From a virus: a stretch of 38,744 nt of DNA. The DNA is taken from positions 1 to 38,744 of the IMG/VR virus record IMGVR_UViG_3300019754_000002. One strand, written 5' to 3'. Shown in pieces: positions 24,703-31,264 of the stretch; positions within the stretch are counted from its first letter, which is position 1; every line of letters begins with the position of its first letter. The notes beneath the pieces were generated by a model. That model was given only the letters and a program-made list of their open reading frames with translations. It searched no databases and had not been told where the DNA came from. A program made the position numbers and the translations under genes.

Positions 24703-24960
24703 TTAAAGTGTTTTTAAATATTCGTCAACATGCACATCTTCAATCGAGTCCCAGTTATCGTGAGTTTCGTAGTGTTTTTTAAGAAAACCCTTTAACAGTT
24801 CGCTTCGCCAAATAACATTGCTCTTAACAATATTATTTTTAACCAAATCAGAACGGATATAACTTATAGGACTTTCATTTTGATAATCTAAACAGTGTAT
24901 CCCATTAGTTCCTGCTTTTTCTTCAAAATATATAATTTCTGGTAATTCTTCTTTTTTCAT
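24703..24960 (-). CDS. Cassette protein of unknown function (85 aa)
   Basis: Contains PISYIRSDLV, a short motif I associate with small phage and mobile-element proteins, and an acidic C-terminus. Enclosed by sites A9 and A8 as a single-gene cassette of about 374 bp. Confidence 0.65.
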   Translation of the reverse strand: MKKEELPEIIYFEEKAGTNGIHCLDYQNESPISYIRSDLVKNNIVKSNVIWRSELLKGFLKKHYETHDNWDSIEDVHVDEYLKTL

Positions 24961-24983
24961 TAAAATTTGTTTTAAGTTAGTAA

Positions 24984-25014
24984 AAATAACATTGTAAGCG
25001 CATTTTCGTTATAA
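24984..25014 (-). other. Miniature attC-like site (A9)
   Basis: Minus strand: TTATAAC (containing the stop of the 25009 gene), GAAAA, TGCGCTTACA, AT, GTTATTT. Boxes and spacers are kept but the hairpin arms are almost gone (31 bp in total). Confidence 0.55.
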
Positions 25015-25362
25015 ACAATTTTGAAACTCACTAACTACTCTACTATGCAAGTTCATAATTTCATCTACCTCAATAGTGTTGTTATTCTCTTTCTTCTTTC
25101 CAATTGAAAGCATATTTCTACTTAAAAACACATCAAACGATATGCCCCGCTCGTCGTTTCTAAGCGAAGAAATCGCAACTATATCAGATATTTTAAAAAT
25201 TCCTAGCTCTGAAACGTGAAATTCTTCTTTTTTAATCAAATCAGACTTAAACAAATTCTCTACATAAATATCTGAAACCAATATTTCAGCTTTATTTGAA
25301 GTAGTTAATTGACCAGCTTTATGTGCTTCTTTTACTAAATGCTTTATTGTATCTATATTCAT
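25009..25362 (-). CDS. Cassette protein of unknown function (117 aa)
   Basis: Alpha/beta protein with ISDIVAISSLRNDERGISFD in the centre. No known family. Its stop codon is inside the A9 AAC box and its start lies 12 nt after the GTTATAA box of A10. Confidence 0.65.
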   Translation of the reverse strand: MNIDTIKHLVKEAHKAGQLTTSNKAEILVSDIYVENLFKSDLIKKEEFHVSELGIFKISDIVAISSLRNDERGISFDVFLSRNMLSIGKKKENNNTIEVDEIMNLHSRVVSEFQNCL

Positions 25363-25373
25363 AATATTTGAGT

Positions 25374-25505
25374 TTATAACATTTTGTTTAAGAAAATTTG
25401 CTATAACAAAACGTTAAGTTATTAATAATTAATCTATTATTTTGTAGTTTAGAAAAGAATACAGTTTGTTAGCTCGCAAACTTTCTAAACAAATTTCCGT
25501 TATAA
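25374..25505 (-). other. attC-like site (A10)
   Basis: Minus strand: TTATAAC (stop codon inside), GGAAA, arm TTTGTTTAGAAA, 70-nt centre, arm TTTCTTAAACAAA, AT, GTTATAA. The outer 8 bp are perfect; one arm has a single extra A, an extra-helical base as in classical attC sites. Length 132 bp. Confidence 0.85.
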
Positions 25506-26003
25506 ATAATTTTTCAACACTATAGTTTTATGTAAAGGATTCATTGAAAAGAATGATTCTTTCTCTGAATTGAACTTTATAGCATTTGGATTATTTATAT
25601 CAGCACCGCCATCAAATCGCCTTTCATGTCTCATGTTCTTAATTAATTTAAGTTTTTCAAAATCATTAGTAACTAAAATAAAATTCCATTCTTTTTTTAA
25701 GTCATCTAACTTTATATAATTTGGAGCTAAAATATCTAAAATAATATTTTTATCTTTCGACTTTATATTATAAAATATTTCAAAAAAATCAATTTCAATC
25801 ATATCTGTCCAATTAGCACAAATAAAATTAAAATTGTTATCCGTAGAAATTTCAGAAAGTAGTTTTATTTTATCTTTACCTAGTAAGTTTATTTTTTTTA
25901 TTTTGGTTGTAGTTGCTTCTTTTATTTCTGATGTTGCATAATGCTTTCTTATGAACAAAAAAACAAAAAATATACATATTGTTCCAATACTTAATATACT
26001 CAT
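25500..26003 (-). CDS. Membrane-anchored cassette protein (167 aa)
   Basis: An N-terminal transmembrane helix (SIGTICIFFVFLFI) precedes a soluble alpha/beta domain of about 135 residues facing the cytoplasm or periplasm. No motif recognised. Single-gene cassette between A11 and A10. Membrane proteins of unknown function are frequent integron cargo. Confidence 0.65.
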   Translation of the reverse strand: MSILSIGTICIFFVFLFIRKHYATSEIKEATTTKIKKINLLGKDKIKLLSEISTDNNFNFICANWTDMIEIDFFEIFYNIKSKDKNIILDILAPNYIKLDDLKKEWNFILVTNDFEKLKLIKNMRHERRFDGGADINNPNAIKFNSEKESFFSMNPLHKTIVLKNYL

Positions 26004-26017
26004 AATATTCCTTAAAT

Positions 26018-26108
26018 TTATAACATAACTTTTAAAACATGCTATGTTAGTTATTAATTTTAAATCGACTTCATTAAGCGCACGATTTTAAACGCTGTAC
26101 CGTTAGCA
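26018..26108 (-). other. attC-like site (A11)
   Basis: Minus strand: TGCTAAC, GGTAC, arm AGCGTTTAAAA, about 50-nt centre, arm TTTTAAAAGTT, AT, GTTATAA. The arms have mismatches near the boxes. The centre shares TAATAACTAACATAGCAT with A5, 9 kb away. Confidence 0.75.
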
Positions 26109-26112
26109 ACAA

Positions 26113-26880
26113 CTAAAACAGCGTTGCGTATTGGTTAATAATTTGTTTTCTCGGAATAAATAAACATTCAATTTTATTTTGTGTTTTCGTGCTTAAATTT
26201 GATTTTATTTTTTTCTGCCATATTTTTGTAAATCTACTTTCAGGCATCCAATATTCAGAAATAAATACTTTGTGCCCTTCCTCACTTTTCAACTCAGCCC
26301 AATCGTAAAATGTTGGATAATCGAAAATATTAGTTCTATATTTTGTAGTGTCGTTATATGGTATATCACAATAAATTATTGATTTTTCAGGTATAATTAA
26401 TTGAGAATAATCACAACAATAAAATTCAATATCTTTAATTAATTGTATTTGTGTTTCAATATTTCGGATACTTTCATCAATATAGTTTCTATCGTACTGT
26501 ATCTTTTTATTTTTCCCATCTATATAATCGGAAGCATAACCATTGTAAAACTTACCATTAAAAGAAGCCATAAATCCAATCCACCCGATTAAAAAATCAG
26601 AATAAAATACATTTGAGCCGTTTTTAAAGTCGCTTTTTGCATTGTCATACATTTGCTTACTTATCTCTTTTGGGTAGATTAAACCTTGCTGTAAACCTTG
26701 CCACATAGCAATTAAATACTTGTTATTATCAGCTGCAATTCGTACACCTTTTATTTTGTCAATCATATTTGCACCTCCCACCATAGGTTCTACATAAGCC
26801 TGCTCTAATCCTGTGCGGTTTAAGTCGATTATTTCTTTAATTTCTTTGGAAATCTTATCTTTACTTCCCATGTATTTCAT
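26113..26880 (-). CDS. dam: Dam-like (D12 class) DNA adenine-N6 methyltransferase (255 aa)
   Basis: The order is N-terminal KYMGSKDKI, SAM-binding motif YVEPMVGGANM at residues 29-39, and catalytic DIPY at 172-175 (a normal variant of DPPY in phage Dam enzymes), followed by the target-recognition-type C-terminus. Length is typical. It would transfer methyl to adenine, likely protecting phage DNA from restriction. It lies inside a cassette, between A12 and A11, with its TAG 4 nt before the A11 AAC box: an anti-restriction gene carried as cassette cargo. Confidence 0.9.
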   Translation of the reverse strand: MKYMGSKDKISKEIKEIIDLNRTGLEQAYVEPMVGGANMIDKIKGVRIAADNNKYLIAMWQGLQQGLIYPKEISKQMYDNAKSDFKNGSNVFYSDFLIGWIGFMASFNGKFYNGYASDYIDGKNKKIQYDRNYIDESIRNIETQIQLIKDIEFYCCDYSQLIIPEKSIIYCDIPYNDTTKYRTNIFDYPTFYDWAELKSEEGHKVFISEYWMPESRFTKIWQKKIKSNLSTKTQNKIECLFIPRKQIINQYATLF

Positions 26881-26914
26881 AAAACGATACTTTGATAATG
26901 AATAAAAAAAGAGT

Positions 26915-26981
26915 TGCTAACATGGTGTTTAGGCTGTTTGGCTTTTTTTAAGCCAAACAGCCTAAACACCTGTCGTTAAAC
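26915..26981 (-). other. attC-like site with perfect 21-bp hairpin (A12)
   Basis: Minus strand: GTTTAAC (stop codon inside), GACA, 21-bp arm starting GGTGTTTAGG, 5-nt loop, perfectly complementary arm ending CCTAAACACC, AT, GTTAGCA. The most compact full site (67 bp) and the only one with a flawless stem. Confidence 0.85.
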
Positions 26982-27131
26982 ACAATTTAAAATAGCAGTC
27001 CGCAAAATATCTGTTAAATCCGAACCGTATTTTTCTTTTAGTAAATTGTATTTGTCTATCTTAATTCTGATAGTTACGTTTTTCGAGGGGTCAGGCTTGC
27101 GCCCTTGCCCCTTTTTGTTTTTCTTTTTCAT
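26976..27131 (-). CDS. Small ribbon-helix-helix-like protein (51 aa)
   Basis: The frame opens with MKKKNKKGQGRKPDPSKNVT, a basic arm, followed by VTIRIKIDKY (a strand as in RHH/CopG proteins) and a helix LLKEKYGSDLTDILRTAIL. This suits a small DNA-binding dimer. It starts 3 nt after the stop of the 27135 gene (TAATAAATG), and its own stop is inside the A12 AAC box, so the cassette holds two coupled genes. The pair could be a toxin-antitoxin or a regulator with partner; not proven. Confidence 0.65.
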   Translation of the reverse strand: MKKKNKKGQGRKPDPSKNVTIRIKIDKYNLLKEKYGSDLTDILRTAILNCV

Positions 27132-27134
27132 TTA

Positions 27135-27389
27135 TTAAATAATTTTACCATCAACAATAAAAATATCATTTCCTTGATTTAATCTTTCAGCTTCGTATTT
27201 TAGAGCTGTTTTCATTATTGTATTATATAAATTTGGAGAGTATCCTGCATTTTCATTTTTTCTTGCAATAATTCTTTCAATTATATTTAATTCTTTTTCA
27301 GTTCCAAAAGCCATAACAATTATTCTAGCATTTTCAATGTGATTATTATTATTTTCGTTAGTTGTATAAATTTCTGTTAAAGTTTGCAT
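27135..27389 (-). CDS. First gene of the two-gene cassette (84 aa)
   Basis: A helical soluble protein with IIVMAFGTEKELNIIERIIA and a C-terminal FIVDGKII. No family recognised. It has its own promoter within the cassette (27434-27464), unusual for integron cargo but usual for toxin-antitoxin cassettes. It is coupled to the RHH-like gene downstream. Confidence 0.6.
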   Translation of the reverse strand: MQTLTEIYTTNENNNNHIENARIIVMAFGTEKELNIIERIIARKNENAGYSPNLYNTIMKTALKYEAERLNQGNDIFIVDGKII

Positions 27390-27433
27390 TGTCTTAAATT
27401 TTAATAGTTAGTATATCTCTTATTTTGTTGATA

Positions 27434-27464
27434 CAAAGATAAGCTATTTATTTAATATATGCAA
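27434..27464 (-). promoter_or_regulatory. Promoter inside the two-gene cassette
   Basis: Minus strand TTG (27464-27462), 20 nt, TATCTTTG (27441-27434), followed by GTATCA. It resembles the promoter at 24540-24569 over both boxes and flanks. Confidence 0.75.
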
Positions 27465-27525
27465 GCATTAATTAATAAAAGATTGAATTATTTTTAATTT
27501 ATTTTATAAGTATGTGTATTACAGT

Positions 27526-27613
27526 GTTTAACATGCAATTTGTAAAAACGCAAAAAGCGCCAAACATTTAATAAAAAACATTAAGGCGCTTTTCAAATTA
27601 CGTACCGTTATAA
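27526..27613 (-). other. attC-like site (A13)
   Basis: Minus strand: TTATAAC (stop codon inside), GGTAC, arm GTAATTTG, inner arm AAAAGCGCC, 23-nt loop, inner arm GGCGCTTTT, 10 nt, arm CAAATTGC, AT, GTTAAAC. Outer arms match at 7 of 8, inner arms at 9 of 9. Confidence 0.85.
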
Positions 27614-27922
27614 ACAACTACGAAACACTGGTAACAAGCTTTCAATTTCTGCTGAAAATATTTTTTTTTCATCAAGTTTTTTCTTTCTTGCTTCCATTTT
27701 TTCAACCACATTACAATACCATTTTTTAGTATGATATTCAACTATGCTTATGCCTAACATATTTATTGAGTAACCAATTAACTTAAATTCATCAATTATT
27801 TTTATTGCTTCCTCTTCTTTTATATCAATCTTTATGTTATCCGTTTCAAATTGAAAAAAAATTTTATCACCAACAACATTTTTGTTTATTTTATATTCGT
27901 CTTTCCATATTTCAATTTCCAT
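27608..27922 (-). CDS. Cassette protein of unknown function (104 aa)
   Basis: Alpha/beta protein with KIDIKEEEAIKIIDEFKLIG and a lysine-rich segment. No family recognised. Single-gene cassette between A14 and A13; stop codon in the AAC box, start 9 nt after the GTTATAA box. Confidence 0.65.
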   Translation of the reverse strand: MEIEIWKDEYKINKNVVGDKIFFQFETDNIKIDIKEEEAIKIIDEFKLIGYSINMLGISIVEYHTKKWYCNVVEKMEARKKKLDEKKIFSAEIESLLPVFRSCL

Positions 27923-27931
27923 AATAAAAGT

Positions 27932-28022
27932 TTATAACAGTCGCTTGGACAAAATGCCAATTGACTGTTGTGGTTAATATTTACTTTCGAGCGTGGCACT
28001 TTACCAAGCTATAACGTTACTT
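27932..28022 (-). other. attC-like site (A14)
   Basis: Minus strand: AAGTAAC, GTTAT, arm AGCTTGG, centre, arm CCAAGCGA, CT, GTTATAA. GCTTGG/CCAAGC pair with one extra base near the box. GGTAAAGTGCC and GGCATTTTGTCC extend the imperfect stem. Confidence 0.75.
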
Positions 28023-28362
28023 ACAATTTAAAAATCAACTCATCTTTGGTAAGTGCAAAGTATAGGTTTTGTAATTCGTGCAAATAATAAAACTCATTAC
28101 CAACTGAATATTGACCACTCAAAAGGACAAAGCCGTCGTAAGTCGTTTTTAATGTTAATCCATTCATTTGATAAAAGTAACCATTATTATTAAACCCACA
28201 TTTAATTAATATTTCTTTCGTTAATTTAATAGGCGTAATTCTATCTTTAGTTTTAAAAATAATTATATTTTCAAAATCTTTTTCAGATAAAGTCATCATA
28301 TCTGAATCTTTACATCCAGAAATATAATAAGTACAACCTATATTTATTTCTCTTATTTTCAT
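28021..28362 (-). CDS. Cassette protein, paralogue of the 16033-16407 protein (113 aa)
   Basis: It shares with the 124-aa protein DFENIIIFKTKDR, PIKLTKEILIKCGF and the C-terminal LHELQNLYFALT pattern. This family of unknown function is frequent in Bacteroidota phages. It is the first gene of the leftward array after the operator-controlled promoter, enclosed by A15 and A14. Confidence 0.75.
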   Translation of the reverse strand: MKIREINIGCTYYISGCKDSDMMTLSEKDFENIIIFKTKDRITPIKLTKEILIKCGFNNNGYFYQMNGLTLKTTYDGFVLLSGQYSVGNEFYYLHELQNLYFALTKDELIFKL

Positions 28363-28406
28363 AATATTTTTTTTATAATTGAATCAACATTAGTTTGTCT
28401 TACAGT

Positions 28407-28536
28407 AAGTAACATAGCGTTTGAAGCTAGTTTGCTGTTATTGCTACGTACTGTTATCTATTTCCTTTTTAGTTGTTTAAACTTCCCTTGGATTTGTTAT
28501 GGTCGCAAACCATCTCAATACGCTGTACCGTTACAA
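28407..28536 (-). other. attC-like site at the array entrance (A15)
   Basis: Minus strand: TTGTAAC, GGTAC, arm AGCGTATTGA, about 90-nt centre, arm TTCAAACGCT, AT, GTTACTT. The arms pair with one extra-helical A. No gene precedes it: the AAC box begins 3 nt after the TAGTTTTG promoter box. The centre holds a smaller ATGGT/ACCAT hairpin. Confidence 0.75.
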
Positions 28537-28539
28537 ATG

Positions 28540-28595
28540 CAAAACTAAACCATTCTTCATAAACATTCTAATTTTGCGATATGCTACACAACATA
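28540..28595 (-). promoter_or_regulatory. Operator-spaced promoter of the leftward cassette array
   Basis: In promoter orientation: TATGTTGTGTAGCATA (28595-28580), 32 nt, TAGTTTTG (28547-28540). It lies in the divergent gap 28363-28662, whose remainder is site A15 and the leader of the rightward genes. Confidence 0.75.
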
Positions 28596-28662
28596 TTTGA
28601 AAACTTTTTTCTTAAGCTCGAATCCGCTTTCTTTGCAAAAGTATTAATTTAAATTATCAGTT

Positions 28663-28815
28663 ATGAAAAATATGATATTGCCAACTGTTTTATTTTGGGT
28701 TGTGACAGGACTTTTAATCTGGCTTAGTGAAGATGTAATAAACGGCTTAATTGCCTTTTTAATATTCTTATTTGCGTTCATGGTAGCGCTCATAACATAC
28801 TTGATGACAAGATGA
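28663..28815 (+). CDS. Small two-span membrane protein (50 aa)
   Basis: Frame starting MKNMILPTVLFWVVTGLLIW with two hydrophobic segments separated by LSEDVING. Its TGA overlaps the next ATG (ATGA). First gene of the rightward replication block; a TTTCTTTG box about 30 nt upstream is a weak promoter candidate. Function unknown. Confidence 0.65.
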   Translation: MKNMILPTVLFWVVTGLLIWLSEDVINGLIAFLIFLFAFMVALITYLMTR

Positions 28816-29027
28816 AAAGGCTAGTTAAATTGTATTTGAGGCATTGCCCTAATTGCGGGCTGCCTCATTTTCATTTTAATCAAGAAAAAGACTACTGCTC
28901 GATAATGTGTCGGGAAATATTAAAACATAGGCTTAAAAACAAGCCACACGGGGTTCTAGTAATCCCAAGCAAAATGAATTTTGCCGATTCTGAAGAGGTC
29001 GGAAAACTAATAAAAAAATTATTATGA
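28812..29027 (+). CDS. Small zinc-finger protein (71 aa)
   Basis: CPNC at residues 13-16 and CSIMC near 28-32 make a treble-clef-like zinc site, in a strongly basic N-terminal half. Coupled to genes on both sides by 4-nt overlaps. Probably nucleic-acid binding; family not recognised. Confidence 0.65.
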   Translation: MKRLVKLYLRHCPNCGLPHFHFNQEKDYCSIMCREILKHRLKNKPHGVLVIPSKMNFADSEEVGKLIKKLL

Positions 29028-29371
29028 TAACAGAACAACTTAGATTAAAGTTAATGAACAAGCCTAAGCTGGCTTTTCCTGTTTTTAATCACGACATGAG
29101 CGCCGTTCATGTAATCACCGAAAAAAACGGGGATTTTATTCTTGCGTTAGGGCTTAAAGACGTGCCTTTTAAGAAACTGCACTTTGACCCGTTAGAGGAT
29201 CACTTAAAAAACTGTTTTGAATTTAGGATTATAGAGGATAAATTGTTTATGCTAAAAAATGAGGGTGGAAGTGTGGAAATGGGGCGCTTCTTTATTCATA
29301 GTAATAGAGTGAAGTTTGAAAGAGACCCTAATTTTTTACTTAATTTAGTAAATGAACTTTTAATAAAATAG
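29024..29371 (+). CDS. Early protein of unknown function (115 aa)
   Basis: Alpha/beta protein, basic, without known motif. Coupled by a 4-nt overlap to the zinc-finger gene and 2 nt before the next gene. Confidence 0.65.
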   Translation: MITEQLRLKLMNKPKLAFPVFNHDMSAVHVITEKNGDFILALGLKDVPFKKLHFDPLEDHLKNCFEFRIIEDKLFMLKNEGGSVEMGRFFIHSNRVKFERDPNFLLNLVNELLIK

Positions 29372-29373
29372 AT

Positions 29374-29565
29374 ATGGATAGAATGGATAAAATATTTATA
29401 TTAGGACTAATAATAAACATAATAATCGCAATTGTAGGCGTTTGGCTTACTTTTGCATTTGTTAATATGTGGTTTGTGGGGATTGCGTTATTGGCTATCT
29501 TTGCGGTGGATGGCTTGCTAATGATAATTTTTGAGATTCATAAGGATAAAACTCTAAATGATTAA
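29374..29565 (+). CDS. Two-span membrane protein (63 aa)
   Basis: Two hydrophobic helices (residues about 6-28 and 32-52) and a short charged tail. Small membrane proteins in early regions may serve superinfection exclusion, but nothing proves this here. Confidence 0.65.
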   Translation: MDRMDKIFILGLIINIIIAIVGVWLTFAFVNMWFVGIALLAIFAVDGLLMIIFEIHKDKTLND

Positions 29566-29571
29566 ATAAAT

Positions 29572-29601
29572 TTGCAAAGTAAGATTCTTTTCTTATCTTT
29601 G
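29572..29601 (+). promoter_or_regulatory. Promoter of the kissing-loop RNA
   Basis: TTG (29572-29574), 19 nt, TATCTTTG (29594-29601). Expected start near 29607, at the first base of the first hairpin. Confidence 0.8.
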
Positions 29602-29605
29602 TTCT

Positions 29606-29703
29606 ATTGTTTCGATCTCACAATAAGAAACATAAAGACATTTAGCCCTTTTAATTGCGCTGTAGAAGTGAGATCCTACAGCAATATTGAGAGGGCTTTT
29701 TTA
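29606..29703 (+). ncRNA. Two-hairpin RNA with complementary loops, ending in an intrinsic terminator
   Basis: Hairpin 1: TGTTTC (29608-29613) pairs with GAAACA (29627-29632), loop containing GATCTCAC. Hairpin 2: AGCCCT/AGGGCT (29644-29649, 29692-29697) with inner GCTGTAG/CTACAGC, loop containing GTGAGATC. The two loop octamers are perfect complements, so a kissing interaction or an alternative long stem is possible. Hairpin 2 is followed by a T-run. It lies directly before the 51-aa and helicase genes, so it is either a small RNA or an attenuating leader. Confidence 0.7.
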
Positions 29704-29713
29704 TACCTACAAA

Positions 29714-29869
29714 ATGAAGAAATACGAAACTACATTTATCAATCTTAAAGAGAATCAACCCCAGAAAAACAGATTAATAATAGCTAAAATGCTAAAAAGT
29801 CTTTGGATAATAGGATCTAAGGACACAAAAAAAGGAATCACAACAATAATATTTAAAAGATACTTATAA
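29714..29869 (+). CDS. Small basic protein before the helicase (51 aa)
   Basis: The frame is open further upstream, but that part is the terminator hairpin; MKKYETTFINLKENQ at 29714 is the plausible start. Basic alpha/beta protein, coupled to the helicase gene (TAATG). Its expression depends on reading through the RNA structure at 29644-29703. Confidence 0.6.
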   Translation: MKKYETTFINLKENQPQKNRLIIAKMLKSLWIIGSKDTKKGITTIIFKRYL

Positions 29870-31239
29870 TGGAGGATAAGAATTTTAATATAGAGAGAAT
29901 AGTAATAATAAAACTAATAGAAGAGCCTGAAAGTATTCATTTAGTAAGTGCGTCTTTCTTTATTGATCCACTAGCTATCTACTTATTTGAGTGTATTAAT
30001 ATTAAAATAAAAAGCAAAGCGGTTTATTTTGACGCGGCGACAATAGCACAAGAATATTCTAATAAAGAGTTTCCAACTTTTAATATATTTAACTACTTAA
30101 CAGATATTGTTTGTCCTATTGAAGGCGCTCAGTTTTACATCGCGTTATTGAAGGATAATTTTTTTAGACGAGAATTAAAGCTTCAATTAATGAAAGATTT
30201 AAAATTCTTAGACGAAAAGAACTCTGATTATTACACTTGCTTTGAGAATTACGAGAAGATAAAAGAACGTGCAGAAAGTGCCGTTTCGATACAAGGCGAG
30301 ACTCTACAAAAGAATCTTAATACTTCTATAAATGAAATGTATGAACGTATAGAACGCTTTAAAAGTGGGATTGTAGACTTTCAGACTGGAAAAAAATCTC
30401 TTGACGAAATGTTAACTTTTCAGAACGGGGACTTGGTCCTTATTGCGGCGCGTCCTTCGATGGGAAAAACTTCTTTGGCTGTAGATTTAGCTGTAGACTT
30501 TGCACGCAATAAGAAAAAAGGCGCGTTTATATCTGTCGAAGTTTCAAAATTGAACCTTACAAATAAGATTCTTCTTTCAGAAAATGAAGGAATTGATTCG
30601 TCAAAGTTCCGAAAAGGACAATTAAATGATCAAGAGTGTGAGCGAATAGAAGAAAGTTTAAACCTCTTTAACGACTTAGAAATTATTATTGAGGACAAAC
30701 CAAGCTATATAGATGACATTGTCAGAACGCTTACGATATTAAAGAGAAAAGAAAATATTCAATATGGAATTATTGATTATATTCAGCTTATCAAAGTAGA
30801 AAAGGACCACGGGGCCACCGAAAATACTTCGGAAATAAGCAAGAAAATAAAATCATGTGCGAAAGATTTAAACATTCCTATATTTGCGCTTTCTCAACTA
30901 AATAGAGGTGTTGAAAATAGAGGAGACAACAACTATCAATTAAGCGATCTGAAAAATTCGGGTAGTCTTGAAGAGGACGCCGATATTATTATGTTCTGCT
31001 TTCGCCAGTACCGCGTGGACCAGTTGAGTGGTTTGGATATGGGTGACGATTGGTTGGACCAAAACAAGCGAACTATGGACTTACAAATAAGAAAAAACAG
31101 AAATGGCGAATGTGGCGACGTTCTTTTATATCATAACAAAACAGTAACTAAATTCTATGATAAGGATGTAGCTTTTAATCGCGGGATTGATGACGACATA
31201 GACAGCATTTTAAATAGTAATGATAACAAAGATTTTTAA
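29869..31239 (+). CDS. DnaB-like replicative helicase (456 aa)
   Basis: N-terminal helical domain (1-150), linker, then the RecA-like core: Walker A ARPSMGKT at 194-201, Walker B YGIIDYIQLI near 296-305, the ALSQLNRGVE motif near 340, and an arginine-containing C-terminal segment. Length and motifs are those of DnaB-type hexameric helicases, which unwind DNA 5' to 3' at the fork. It is followed by a promoter and the initiation-type protein, forming the replication module. Confidence 0.95.
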   Translation: MEDKNFNIERIVIIKLIEEPESIHLVSASFFIDPLAIYLFECINIKIKSKAVYFDAATIAQEYSNKEFPTFNIFNYLTDIVCPIEGAQFYIALLKDNFFRRELKLQLMKDLKFLDEKNSDYYTCFENYEKIKERAESAVSIQGETLQKNLNTSINEMYERIERFKSGIVDFQTGKKSLDEMLTFQNGDLVLIAARPSMGKTSLAVDLAVDFARNKKKGAFISVEVSKLNLTNKILLSENEGIDSSKFRKGQLNDQECERIEESLNLFNDLEIIIEDKPSYIDDIVRTLTILKRKENIQYGIIDYIQLIKVEKDHGATENTSEISKKIKSCAKDLNIPIFALSQLNRGVENRGDNNYQLSDLKNSGSLEEDADIIMFCFRQYRVDQLSGLDMGDDWLDQNKRTMDLQIRKNRNGECGDVLLYHNKTVTKFYDKDVAFNRGIDDDIDSILNSNDNKDF

Positions 31240-31255
31240 ATTCAATTTATTTTAT

Positions 31256-31263
31256 TATCTTTG
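31256..31263 (+). promoter_or_regulatory. Promoter of the replication-initiation gene
   Basis: TATCTTTG, the TAnnTTTG box, with an A/T-rich upstream region but no clear TTG at 19-20 nt. The structured leader starts at the next bases. Confidence 0.65.
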
Positions 31264-31264
31264 T

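Noticed and set aside
26924-26970. 21-bp perfect hairpin as an intrinsic terminator of the 26976 gene
   Set aside because: No T-run follows the stem on the minus strand, and the AAC and GTTA boxes at both ends place it in the cassette-site family; termination as a side effect cannot be excluded.
15719-28362. Search for an integron integrase or other tyrosine/serine recombinase to explain the arrays
   Set aside because: No translated frame shows the R...HxxR...Y pattern or a serine recombinase pattern; mobilisation in trans or by homologous recombination must be assumed.
28407-28536. Two separate short sites at 28407-28464 and 28500-28536
   Set aside because: The outer arms AGCGTATTGA and TTCAAACGCT pair across the whole stretch with one extra base, so one long site is the simpler reading.
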